Counted from the first letter of the stretch, positions 1 through 6,968 are shown. The stretch: DNA of 8,213 bases from an uncultured Thermomicrobiales bacterium (GCA_902806365.1 CADCWJ010000670.1:1-8213); one strand, 5' to 3'. The notes: a model not told the origin generated them from the letters alone. Numbers and translations: made by a program.

Positions 1-459
1 ATCGTCTTCGAGGGTCCGTGGCTGATCGGCTTCATGGCCGAGAACGCGCCGAACAAGCCGTATGGCATCGCCGAGATGCCGGCTGGGCCCGGTGGCAAGG
101 CCACGATGGCCTTCACCCAGGCCTATGGCATCAACGCTGCCTCTGATGTCCAGGACGAGGCGTTCACCCTGATCGCGTGGCTGACCGGCGTCGAGGGCAT
201 GACCCAGTGGAGCACGGGCTTCGGCGTCCTGCCGTCCCGACCGGAAGTCGCCGCTGTCTACCTTGAGCAGTTCCCGGAGCGGGAGCCGTTCCTGGTCGGT
301 GGCGAGTATGCCCGCCCGTGGCAGCTGGGCTCCGGTGGTGAGCGGTTTAACACCGAAGCGAACGCCGAGCTGCAGGCCCTATTCGCCGGGCAACAGGACT
401 CCGCGACTACCTTGGCAAACATGCAGTCCCGGGCCGAGGAGATCATCCGCCTCGGATAG
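1..459 (+). CDS. ABC sugar transporter solute-binding protein, family 1 (C-terminal part)
   Basis: This is the last 152 residues of a gene that begins before the window; the reading frame is open from base 1 and stops at 457-459 (TAG). The product resembles the C-terminal lobe of family 1 extracellular solute-binding proteins, which capture sugars outside the membrane and deliver them to an ABC permease. Visible family features are the segment starting GPWLIGFM near residue 5, the glycine/proline stretch MPAGPGGKAT, the following AYGINAASDVQDEAF (a helix that usually reads as the protein continuing after a 'sugar-lobe' strand), and the late FGVLPSRPEV, a very common signature in this family. 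The final helix ends in RAEEIIRLG, typical for the C-terminus. The N-terminal signal or lipoprotein peptide is outside the window. Two CUT1 permease genes follow on the same strand, which supports the assignment. The sugar cannot be read from this fragment. Confidence 0.9.
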   Translation: MVFEGPWLIGFMAENAPNKPYGIAEMPAGPGGKATMAFTQAYGINAASDVQDEAFTLIAWLTGVEGMTQWSTGFGVLPSRPEVAAVYLEQFPEREPFLVGGEYARPWQLGSGGERFNTEANAELQALFAGQQDSATTLANMQSRAEEIIRLG

Positions 460-499
460 TCTCTCCTAGCGCCACACCCGGCACGTCGTGATCCGTTAT

Positions 500-527
500 C
501 GGCGGGGGGGCTTCGGCCTCCCCGCCG
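500..527 (+). promoter_or_regulatory. Stable cUUCGg stem-loop between binding-protein and permease genes
   Basis: Bases 500-511 pair with 516-527 to give a 12-bp stem, all Watson-Crick except one G-T pair (508-519). The stem is closed by C511-G516 around the loop TTCG. The C(UUCG)G tetraloop is an exceptionally stable RNA fold. It starts 41 bases after the binding-protein stop and ends 38 bases before the first permease start. No T-run follows (GTGTGGCATC), so it is not a standard intrinsic terminator. In this position such hairpins commonly act as partial terminators or as 3'-end protectors that keep the binding-protein mRNA more abundant than the permease mRNA. That role is inferred here. 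Confidence 0.6.
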
Positions 528-565
528 GTGTGGCATCGTCGCCACGTAAGGTAGGGGGTACGCCG

Positions 566-1555
566 ATGGCGACAACGTTCGCGAGGACCAAGCGTTCGCG
601 AAGTCCGATGGAGAGTGAGGACATGATCGCCGGGTGGGTCTTCCTGGCCCCGGCGTTCATCATCTTCGCCACATTCATCTTCGGCCCGATCTTCTACTCA
701 CTCTGGATCAGCTTCTACGAACGAAATAGCTTCGGCACCATCAATAACTTCGTCGGGATCGATAATTATCGTCAGATTATGGACAGCCCCGACTTCTGGA
801 ACGCCTTCCGCAACACTGCCTGGTTCTCGCTCGGGGTCGTCCCAACCCAGACCGCCATTGGGCTCATCCTCGCGGTGTTGGCGAACCGGAAGATCCGTGG
901 CAAGGCATTCTTCCGAACCGCATTTTATTTCCCCTCCATCAGTTCCTCGGTCGTGATCTCGCTGATCTTCCTCTGGATCTACCAGCGCAACGGCCTGGTC
1001 GATATCCTGTTCAACGGACTCAATATTCCCGTCCCGAACCCGGTCTGGATGCAGAACCCTAATGGGATCATCCAGATGACGCTCGAGCAGTTCGGGGTCG
1101 ATTCCGTGCCGCCGTGGCTCCGAGGACCCAGCATCGCGCTGATGTCGATCATGCTGCTCAATATCTGGACTACGGCCGGCACGATGATGGTCATCTTCCT
1201 GGCCGGATTGCAGGACATCCCGGGTGACGTCTATGAGGCCGCATCCCTCGACGGTGCCTCCCGGGTTCGGCAGTTCCGCGACATCACCGTGCCCCTGCTC
1301 CGGCCGGTGATCCTGTTCGTCGTCACCCTCGGTACGATCGGTACCTTCCAGGTCTTCGACCAGATCTTCGTCATGACCTCGGACGGCGGCCCGGCCCGTA
1401 CGACTACGACCCTCGTCTACCTGATCTATCAGGAAGGATTCAAATTCGGCGAGGGCCCGGGCTATGCCTCGGCGCTGGCGACGATCCTCTTCGCCATCAT
1501 CTTCGTCCTGTTCCTCATCCAACGACGGTTCCTGGGTCAGTCGGAAAATCGGTAG
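566..1555 (+). CDS. CUT1 carbohydrate ABC transporter permease, MalF/UgpA-like
   Basis: This 329-residue inner-membrane protein is one half of the channel of a CUT1 sugar importer. After a short basic N-terminus, the first membrane segment (about residues 21-48) leads into the usual FGPIFYSLWISFY stretch and then the VGIDNYRQIM segment found in most MalF-like permeases. The cytoplasmic EAA loop that docks the ATPase is clear: E224-A-A with G230 in EAASLDGASR, followed by ITVPLLRP. The late segments FQVFDQIFVMTSDGGP and a closing hydrophobic helix ending in QRRFLGQSENR are also typical. The stretch between the middle helices (about residues 152-195) is a rather long extracytoplasmic loop. I chose the ATG at 566 because it follows the purine-rich GGTAGGGGG; in-frame ATGs at 608 and 623 would remove 14 or 19 residues and remain possible. 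An upstream in-frame extension would run through the hairpin and is unlikely. The gene is 44 bases before the second permease, so the two are probably co-transcribed. Confidence 0.93.
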   Translation: MATTFARTKRSRSPMESEDMIAGWVFLAPAFIIFATFIFGPIFYSLWISFYERNSFGTINNFVGIDNYRQIMDSPDFWNAFRNTAWFSLGVVPTQTAIGLILAVLANRKIRGKAFFRTAFYFPSISSSVVISLIFLWIYQRNGLVDILFNGLNIPVPNPVWMQNPNGIIQMTLEQFGVDSVPPWLRGPSIALMSIMLLNIWTTAGTMMVIFLAGLQDIPGDVYEAASLDGASRVRQFRDITVPLLRPVILFVVTLGTIGTFQVFDQIFVMTSDGGPARTTTTLVYLIYQEGFKFGEGPGYASALATILFAIIFVLFLIQRRFLGQSENR

Positions 1556-1599
1556 CCGACCAAGAGGAGGGGCTCCGTCGCCCCCGAGGAGAACCACCC

Positions 1600-2493
1600 A
1601 TGGCCATCGCCACGGAACCGATGCCACAAGCCGAGACGCGGGTGACAGGAGCCCACGCCAAGCGGACCACCTTCGACTCGGCCGTCCAAGTCCTCGCCTA
1701 CGTCGTCCTGATCCTCGTCGCCGTGACGATGTTCATCCCGTTCATCTTCTCGGTGGCGACATCGCTCAAGACCAACGCCGAGATCCTGGCCCTCTCGTTC
1801 ACCAACATGTTTTGGCCGGAGAACGCCACGCTCCAGGCCTATCGCACGGTCGCGAACTCGGATATTCGGGTGTGGTTCGGGAACAGCGTCCTCGTCGCCG
1901 CGATCTGGGTCATCTCCCGAGCCGTGTTTGACTCGATGGCCGGTTATGCATTTGCGCGGATGCAGTTCCCCGGTAAGAACCTCGTGTTCCTGATGATCCT
2001 CAGCACCCTGATGGTGCCGGGCATCGTCACGATCATCCCCAAATTCCTCATCCTCCGCGACCTCGGGTTGCTCAACGGGTACGGCGCCCTGACGGTCCCG
2101 TTTCTCACCGACGCCTTCGGGATCTTCCTGATGAAGCAATTCTTCGAGTCGATCCCCATCGAACTGGAGGAGGCGGCTCGAGTCGACGGCGCCAGCCGCT
2201 ACCGGATGTTCATCCAGATCATCCTGCCGAATGCCGCCCCGGCGTTCACCGCCTTGGCGATCTTCAGTTTCCAGGGTAGTTGGAACTCCTTCCTGGAGCC
2301 ACTGATCTACGTGAGCGACCCGTCCAGGTACACCCTGCCGCTCGGGTTGGCCTACTTCCAAAAGGCGAACTACACCGATTGGTCGGTCGTCATGGCGATC
2401 GCCACGATCACCACGATCCCGATCGCCATCTTCTACATCTTCTTCCAGCGCTTCTTCGTCGAGGGCGTCACGAGCAGCGGCATCAAGGGCTGA
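1600..2493 (+). CDS. CUT1 carbohydrate ABC transporter permease, MalG/UgpE-like
   Basis: This 297-residue membrane protein is the second half of the sugar channel. The first transmembrane helix (about residues 29-52) contains MFIPFIFSVATSLK, the characteristic MalG-type opening with the S-LK motif. The WFGNSVLVA segment and AGYAFARMQFPGK follow as usual. The EAA loop is present as E191-A-A-R-V-D-G197-A-S, followed by IILPNAAPAF. The family-typical sequence WNSFLEPLIYV comes after it, and the protein ends FFVEGVTSSGIKG, a classic MalG-family C-terminus in which the final residues contact the ATPase. The ATG at 1600 has the ribosome binding site GAGGAGA at 1586-1592, seven bases upstream. The 44-base gap after the first permease holds a small GGGGC/GCCCC stem (1569-1573 with 1580-1584). 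No ATPase gene follows: the next gene is on the other strand, so energy probably comes from a shared MsiK/UgpC-type ATPase encoded elsewhere, as is known for many CUT1 systems. Confidence 0.95.
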   Translation: MAIATEPMPQAETRVTGAHAKRTTFDSAVQVLAYVVLILVAVTMFIPFIFSVATSLKTNAEILALSFTNMFWPENATLQAYRTVANSDIRVWFGNSVLVAAIWVISRAVFDSMAGYAFARMQFPGKNLVFLMILSTLMVPGIVTIIPKFLILRDLGLLNGYGALTVPFLTDAFGIFLMKQFFESIPIELEEAARVDGASRYRMFIQIILPNAAPAFTALAIFSFQGSWNSFLEPLIYVSDPSRYTLPLGLAYFQKANYTDWSVVMAIATITTIPIAIFYIFFQRFFVEGVTSSGIKG

Positions 2494-2517
2494 CCTGCAC
2501 CCGACCACGATCGACGA

Positions 2518-2536
2518 GCCCACGTCCGGGTTGGGC
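2518..2536. terminator. Possible weak hairpin between convergent genes
   Basis: The 79-base gap between the convergent permease and membrane-protein genes contains GCCCA (2518-2522) and its complement TGGGC (2532-2536) around a nine-base loop. No T-run lies on either side. It could contribute to transcription end for the permease operon, but a 5-bp stem can occur by chance in such GC-rich DNA. Confidence 0.2.
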
Positions 2537-2572
2537 GCCGTCATGCTGAATCAACGGCATCGGTGTCGGCCG

Positions 2573-3235
2573 TCAGCGCCCCTTGCTCGCGCGGTTCCGC
2601 TGCTCTTCGCGCAGGCGTTCCTCGGTCGGCGTCAGGGGGTCTAGGACATCGATGCGTAGTTGCCGCAGGACCAATCGGTTGATCACCGTCGTCACCAACG
2701 TCGGGACGAACAGGATCATCGGCACGATCGTCGCGATCCCTACCAACACGTAGAGCAGGATGACAAGGAGAACGACCAGCGTCGCGATCGGAGCCGAGAA
2801 CGTCACGAATGCCGCCCGACGGAGCGCCTCGCCCACTGGGACGTCCGTCAATCCCATCACCGCGTTGGCGTCGAGGGTGATCGCCACGCCGGCGATCAGC
2901 AGCACGAACCACAACGGTGCGAGCAGGGCGAACGTGTTGTCTGTTCCCCCGTAAAACCCCAGATTCCAGATCAGCAACCCGACCAAGGGGATCGTCGCAA
3001 GGGCCAACTTCCACGAGGGCCACAGCCGACGGCGGAAGTGATGGACCACTTCGGACCAATCAGGGCGGTCGATCGACCGACGTGGGTCGGTGAAGGCGAA
3101 CAGTGAGACCGTGGCCGGTGGTGCCAGGACCACACTGAACAGGCACAGCCACCACACCACGGACGCGACCATGAACGGCAGGAGATGTTCGAAGACATCG
3201 GACAGACTCTTACCGATCAATCGCAGCAGTCTCAT
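2573..3235 (-). CDS. YesL/DUF624-like integral membrane protein
   Basis: This 220-residue protein has about five hydrophobic segments, near residues 17-48, 76-95, 102-124, 141-160 and 161-186, and a basic, charged C-terminal tail after residue 190. The opening hydrophobic stretch ends in LAPPATVSLFAF, and the following soluble part leads to HHFRRRLWPSWKLALATIP. This layout (proline/threonine turn, then an F-R-x-x-x-W-x-S-x-K-L helix) is that of the DUF624 family, named from Bacillus YesL. DUF624 genes are repeatedly found beside CUT1 sugar transporters and glycosidases, and their biochemical role is not established. The ATG on the minus strand at 3235-3233 follows GGGGA four bases upstream. 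The gene converges on the permease operon and diverges from the glycosidase gene, which fits a role in the same sugar-use locus. The family call rests on pattern only; a generic polytopic membrane protein is the alternative. Confidence 0.7.
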   Translation of the reverse strand: MRLLRLIGKSLSDVFEHLLPFMVASVVWWLCLFSVVLAPPATVSLFAFTDPRRSIDRPDWSEVVHHFRRRLWPSWKLALATIPLVGLLIWNLGFYGGTDNTFALLAPLWFVLLIAGVAITLDANAVMGLTDVPVGEALRRAAFVTFSAPIATLVVLLVILLYVLVGIATIVPMILFVPTLVTTVINRLVLRQLRIDVLDPLTPTEERLREEQRNRASKGR

Positions 3236-3399
3236 GGTTCCCCGTCGTTTCGTGCCCGGTCACGGGCGCCCGGATTGGTCGGTGGCCGCATGGTTGCGCT
3301 GGACCGGCTGATCCCACCGGCACAGCGGCCCCGCCGGTGCCCCGGCGCCCGTGGTCGTCGTGGGCCAGCGCCTACACCGGCGCATCCTACGTCGAATCG

Positions 3400-5574
3400 A
3401 TGGTCATCGTCCGCCCTGCGATCCCGGAGTGGAGTATCCCCAGCGTGCTCGAGAGCAACCTCGTCCTCAAGGCGAACGAACTTTTCCTCGTCGGTGACAT
3501 TGCCACCGACGGCAGCGGAGAACGAGCCACCGGATTGTACCTGCGTGACACTCGATTCTTGAGCGTCGCGTCGCTCACGTTGGATGGTCAGTCGATAAAA
3601 CCGATCACCAGCCGCATGCTCGGTCCGAACCAAGCGGCGATCATCGCCACCAACCCGCGCTTGTATCGCGAACATAACCCGCTTCAGCCCCAATCGATCG
3701 GCATCGAACAGCTGCTGTCCATCACCGAGGTGATGGACGTCCAGATCACGCTGACCAACTATTCGCCCGAGCCGCTCGATCTTACGTTCGGACTAAGGCT
3801 GGGCACGGACTTCCGCGACCTCTTCGATATCCGGGGGTTCCCGCGCGTCGAACGGGGCACGTTCCTCCGTCCGGAGCTCCACGACATGGGATTCACCGTG
3901 TCCTACCGCGGCCTCGACGAAGCCGTCGTCGGTCTCGACGTCAGCTTCGACCGGGCCCCGACGGGACTCCAGGTCGTCGAACCCCAGTCGGCGGGCAGAC
4001 AACCGGACTCTGGTTCGGGGAAGGCCCTAGCCGGCATTGCCACGACAGAGGTCGGTACGGCTTTCGCCGCCACGATCGCGTCCGGAGAGACGTGGAGGCT
4101 GCGAGTCATCCTGACACCTCGACCCGCCACGGGAGGTGCGGTGTCCGGTCGCGACGACACCCCAACCAACACCTACTCTTTCGTCACCCAGATCACGGTC
4201 GATGCCCCTGCTGTTCAGGCCTTGCTCGACCGAGCCATATCCGACCTCGAACTCCTCCAGACCAGTTTCGCGGACGGCACCTTGCCGGCGGCCGGTATCC
4301 CTTGGTACATCGCTCCGTTTGGCCGAGACAGCCTGATCACCAGCCTACAGACGTTTGCTTTGGCCCCCGGTCGGGCGGTCGCTACCTTGGAGACGCTTGC
4401 CAAGACTCAAGGAACCAGGGTCGACCCCGACCGGGAAGAAGAACCGGGCAAGGTCCTGCACGAGATCCGCTACGGCGAGATGGCCCGCTGCCACGAAATC
4501 CCCCACACGCCGTATTACGGCACCGCCGACGCTACACCGCTCTTCGCGATGCTCTGCGCCCGCGTGCTGCTCGCCGGGATCCCGTCGAGGATCGACCTCC
4601 GTTCTCACCTGGACCGGGCACTGGAGTGGATCGAAACGTTCGGGGACCGAGACGGTGACGGCTTAGTCGAATATGTCGCCTCGCCACCCGACGGGTCCCG
4701 GATCGTCCACCAGGGTTGGAAAGACAGTCATGATTCCCTACACCGGATCGACGGGACACCGGTGTCCGGATCGATTGCCCTAGTCGAGATTCAGGGCTAC
4801 GTCTACGCCGCCTATGCGGCGGCGGCCGAACTGGCGGAACGTGACGGTGACGGACAGCGGGCCGCCGCACTCCGCACTCGGGCCGACCGGGTGCGGGACA
4901 CCGTCAATGAGCTCTTCTGGCTAGAGGACGAGGGTTGCCACGCCCAGGCACTCGATGGCGACAAGCGACCGGTAGCCGCGATCAGTTCCAATGCGGGCCA
5001 CCTACTGTGGTGCGGAGTGCCGACCGACCGGCAGGCCGAACGCATGGTGGACCGCCTCACGCGACCCGACATGTGGACCGGCTGGGGACTCCGGACGCTT
5101 AGCAGCGACTCACGCACATATAACCCGATGAGCTACCACAACGGCTCGATCTGGCCCCATGACAACAGCCTCGTCGCTGCGGGGATGATCCGCTACGGAT
5201 ACGTGGCCGAAGCAACGCAGCTGCTGGCCAACCTGCTGGACGTCGCTTCGACCCAGCCACTTGGTCGCTTACCCGAGCTCTACTGCGGATTCGAGCGAGA
5301 GGGCCACGCCGAGGTTGCCCCGATCCCCTATCCAGTCAGCTGCAGCCCCCAGGCGTGGTCGGCCGCTGCGCTCCCCTTCATCGTCTCGACCCTGCTTGGC
5401 GTCGACCGTGGACCTGATGGCTTGACAGTGGATGGTCGGCACTTGCCGACCGGCATCGATCGAGCGACCGTTCGCGCCTCGGGAGTCGATGGGGCCGAAG
5501 TCGTGACCACGATCCAGCGGGGAGCAAATGGGCTGGTCGGGATCCTCGGAGGTCCTCGCGACGGCGCTTCATGA
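3400..5574 (+). CDS. Glycogen-debranching-type glycosidase (amylo-alpha-1,6-glucosidase family)
   Basis: This protein of 724 residues has two parts. The N-terminal beta-rich domain (about residues 12-205) begins with LKANELFLVGD and contains GLYLRDTRFLS; this is the glycogen-debranching N-terminal domain seen in bacterial amylo-alpha-1,6-glucosidase homologues. The C-terminal part (about residues 260-700) is an (alpha/alpha)6-barrel catalytic domain. Signatures in order are GIPWYIAPFGRDSLITSLQ with D310, HEIPHTPYYGTADATPLF, the acidic GDRDGDGLVEY, QGWKDSHD with D442, EIQGYVYAAYAAA, SNAGHLLWCGVP, TGWGLRTLSS, and YHNGSIWPHDN with D587. The acids in FGRD, WKDS and WPHD are candidates for catalysis or substrate binding by analogy with related barrels; exact roles are not provable here. 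There is no signal peptide, so it probably acts in the cytoplasm on imported oligosaccharide or stored alpha-glucan. I chose the ATG at 3400, just before the conserved domain; it lacks a clear ribosome binding site. A GTG at 3337 would add 21 residues that do not look conserved. Confidence 0.88.
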   Translation: MVIVRPAIPEWSIPSVLESNLVLKANELFLVGDIATDGSGERATGLYLRDTRFLSVASLTLDGQSIKPITSRMLGPNQAAIIATNPRLYREHNPLQPQSIGIEQLLSITEVMDVQITLTNYSPEPLDLTFGLRLGTDFRDLFDIRGFPRVERGTFLRPELHDMGFTVSYRGLDEAVVGLDVSFDRAPTGLQVVEPQSAGRQPDSGSGKALAGIATTEVGTAFAATIASGETWRLRVILTPRPATGGAVSGRDDTPTNTYSFVTQITVDAPAVQALLDRAISDLELLQTSFADGTLPAAGIPWYIAPFGRDSLITSLQTFALAPGRAVATLETLAKTQGTRVDPDREEEPGKVLHEIRYGEMARCHEIPHTPYYGTADATPLFAMLCARVLLAGIPSRIDLRSHLDRALEWIETFGDRDGDGLVEYVASPPDGSRIVHQGWKDSHDSLHRIDGTPVSGSIALVEIQGYVYAAYAAAAELAERDGDGQRAAALRTRADRVRDTVNELFWLEDEGCHAQALDGDKRPVAAISSNAGHLLWCGVPTDRQAERMVDRLTRPDMWTGWGLRTLSSDSRTYNPMSYHNGSIWPHDNSLVAAGMIRYGYVAEATQLLANLLDVASTQPLGRLPELYCGFEREGHAEVAPIPYPVSCSPQAWSAAALPFIVSTLLGVDRGPDGLTVDGRHLPTGIDRATVRASGVDGAEVVTTIQRGANGLVGILGGPRDGAS

Positions 5575-5694
5575 CCACTTGGTGCCCCGTACAGAACTGC
5601 CGGTTCGCTCGACTTCGGGTTTTGGTGACCGTCTGTTGCCGTGGAAGCTACGGGTCGCCGTCCCACGCAGTGCCGATGGCAGGGAACCTCCCGT

Positions 5695-6006
5695 TCAACG
5701 GTGTCCGGTGGCGTCCCAATCAACCTCACCGCTCAATCGTGAGCCACCCGGGAAGAGAGAGACAACCGTGCCTGGTTGATCATGGCAACGTCGGTCGTCG
5801 TTGGACGGGGAGCCGAATGTCGCCGGGTGCCTCGGTCGGCGGTCGAGGCGTTGTGCATCCGCCAAGATTGGGGCGATGAGGCGGCACTCGTCGCAGCGGG
5901 CTTCTGCGCCGCCGCGGGAACAGTCGCAGCGTTCCAGGTGGGCGGACAGGGCCCGGCCCAACGCCGCGACCTCGTGACGATCCAGATTCAGACACACCGT
6001 CCCCAT
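5695..6006 (-). CDS. Small cysteine-rich protein of unknown function, possible metal binding
   Basis: I do not recognise the family of this predicted 103-residue protein. The first 55 residues look like a compact folded domain: LNLDRHEVAALGRALSAHL forms a plausible amphipathic helix, followed by C27-D-C29, a short loop, then C38-D-E-C41 and a second helix RLIAPILADAQRL. A C-x-C ... C-x2-C arrangement with nearby H23 could bind zinc or another metal. Residues 56-103 are polar, rich in Arg, Pro, Gly and Asp, and probably disordered. The ATG at 6006-6004 is chosen over an upstream ATG at 6084 because it is preceded by an excellent ribosome binding site, GGGAGGA (6022-6016), nine bases before it. 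The opposite strand is open in places but its translations look like shadows. The gene is divergent from the SRPBCC gene and converges on the glycosidase gene, leaving 120 bases with no clear terminator. Confidence that it is real is moderate. Confidence 0.6.
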   Translation of the reverse strand: MGTVCLNLDRHEVAALGRALSAHLERCDCSRGGAEARCDECRLIAPILADAQRLDRRPRHPATFGSPSNDDRRCHDQPGTVVSLFPGGSRLSGEVDWDATGHR

Positions 6007-6082
6007 CTGTTCATGTCCTCCCGATCCCGACTCTGGTCGTCGCCAACCACGACCGTCGTCGGCCCCACTGACGTGAAGGCGC

Positions 6083-6088
6083 ATTGTA
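6083..6088 (-). promoter_or_regulatory. Possible -10 element for the cysteine-rich gene
   Basis: On the minus strand the hexamer TACAAT (6088-6083) is one base from the TATAAT consensus and sits about 77 bases upstream of the start at 6006, in an otherwise GC-rich divergent gap. No good -35 hexamer is seen about 17 bases further upstream, so this is a suggestion only. Confidence 0.25.
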
Positions 6089-6144
6089 TCGGAACGACGT
6101 CCGGCCCGGGGCCACCGCCGCTTCGATGAGGCGTGAGGAGTCGA

Positions 6145-6175
6145 TGGCCGGCCAGGATGTGTACCCCACCGGCCA
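6145..6175. repeat. Inverted repeat with palindrome TGGCCGGCCA in the divergent gap
   Basis: TGGCCGG (6145-6151) is repeated in inverted form as CCGGCCA (6169-6175), separated by 17 bases. The left copy is also part of a perfect 10-base palindrome, TGGCCGGCCA (6145-6154). The element lies between the divergent cysteine-rich gene and the SRPBCC gene, about 110 bases before the latter's start, where an operator or RNA hairpin would be plausible. GC-rich DNA produces such short repeats easily, so no regulator is inferred. Confidence 0.35.
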
Positions 6176-6283
6176 CCGTTGGCATGCGCCCTGCACCCGT
6201 TCGCGCTAGGATGCGCCGGGACGACATTGCCGGATCTGCGGCGCGTTCCGGACGCGACGCGAGCGGACGGGAGGGACGACCGA

Positions 6284-6904
6284 ATGACGCGGGCGCAGGT
6301 GAGCGCGGAGATCGCCGCACCGGTCGAGGATGTCTGGGCCTGGGTGTCCGACCCCCGGCGGTGGCCGCGGTGGGATGTCTCATTCAGTCACGCTGAGCCC
6401 CGTGGCGCAGCCACTGGCGACCATGATGCGGAGTTGAAGGAACCGTTCGCCCTCGTGAAGGCCGAAGCCGACCGCACGATAAACTTCACCTGTCAGCTAA
6501 CGCTCGGGCCTGGCGAGTACGAACTCCATCTGGAGTGTACCGGCGGAAGTGGTGAGTCGCTGACAGAGTCGTTTTCCGCCGTCGAGACCACACGCGGTGC
6601 CGAGACGACCCTCACGCGCCAGACGGAATACCGCCTCATGGGTCAGAATCTCGGCGTGGTGTCCGATACGACCTATATCGAGGCATCGGTCCAGAGATCG
6701 CTCGAGCAAGCCTTCGCTCGGCTAGCACTGCTGGTCGGGCAGAGCGCGGACGACGAAACCGCCCCTCACGTCACGGGGGATACCGATTCACGATCGGAAG
6801 ACACCGGCACGATCGGGTTCGAAGAACCGTATTCGGCCAACATGCGTCCCGGTGAGGGACTCCCCCAACAACCGGAGGCACACGCCCCTGACCGCCCCAC
6901 CTGA
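6284..6904 (+). CDS. SRPBCC (START/polyketide-cyclase-like) domain protein
   Basis: This 206-residue protein opens with the pattern of the SRPBCC helix-grip fold: a first strand (AQVSAEIAAP), then the helix VEDVWAWVSDPRRWPRWD with its conserved tryptophans, which forms the entry to a hydrophobic ligand cavity. Alternating strands follow to about residue 130, and a long C-terminal helix VQRSLEQAFARLALLV (about 136-151) closes the cavity. Such proteins bind or act on small hydrophobic ligands; the ligand cannot be predicted. From residue 152 on there is a 55-residue tail rich in Asp, Glu, Thr, Ser, Gly and Pro that is probably disordered and is not part of the usual fold of about 145 residues. 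The ATG at 6284 is chosen because GGGAGGG lies seven bases upstream. An in-frame TTG at 6179 would add 35 residues with no resemblance to the fold. The peptidase gene follows closely on the same strand, so the two may share a transcript. Confidence 0.82.
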   Translation: MTRAQVSAEIAAPVEDVWAWVSDPRRWPRWDVSFSHAEPRGAATGDHDAELKEPFALVKAEADRTINFTCQLTLGPGEYELHLECTGGSGESLTESFSAVETTRGAETTLTRQTEYRLMGQNLGVVSDTTYIEASVQRSLEQAFARLALLVGQSADDETAPHVTGDTDSRSEDTGTIGFEEPYSANMRPGEGLPQQPEAHAPDRPT

Positions 6905-6968
6905 TCCGCCGGGTATCTCCGAGAAGCGGGAAACCGCGCCACCACCGCCGCGGCCCGGAGGTTCGGTC

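Noticed and set aside
698..1627. 309-residue open frame on the minus strand across the first permease gene
   Set aside because: It is a shadow: its translation is dominated by Asp, Glu, Arg and Gly with no fold-like pattern, and the plus strand encodes a clear permease with its EAA loop.
1537..2544. 335-residue open frame on the minus strand across the second permease gene
   Set aside because: It has a highly charged, low-complexity composition typical of the antisense of a hydrophobic high-GC gene; the plus-strand permease accounts for the region.
3251..3269. GCCCG-GTCA-CGGGC hairpin or operator in the gap between the membrane-protein and glycosidase genes
   Set aside because: The arms are only 5 bp and GC-only in GC-rich DNA; it does not match a LacI-type operator and is not repeated elsewhere in the gap.
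5575..5694. Terminator between the glycosidase and cysteine-rich genes
   Set aside because: I searched both strands and saw only very short stems (such as GGGA-ACC-TCCC) without a T-run.
5571..5879. Plus-strand frame beginning at the ATGA overlap with the glycosidase stop, suggesting translational coupling
   Set aside because: The translation has no recognisable pattern, has no separate ribosome binding site and runs antisense to the better supported cysteine-rich gene.
6179..6212. TTGGCA (6179-6184) and TAGGAT (6207-6212) as a sigma-70 promoter for the SRPBCC gene
   Set aside because: The spacer would be 22 bases, well beyond the usual 16-18, and there is no extended -10 TGn.
6179..6283. 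Upstream TTG start extending the SRPBCC protein by 35 residues
   Set aside because: It has no ribosome binding site, the added residues do not resemble the fold, and the ATG at 6284 has GGGAGGG at ideal spacing.
6926..6937. GCGG-GAAA-CCGC mini-hairpin before the peptidase gene
   Set aside because: The stem is only 4 bp; the GNRA loop is suggestive, but the element is too small to support a function.
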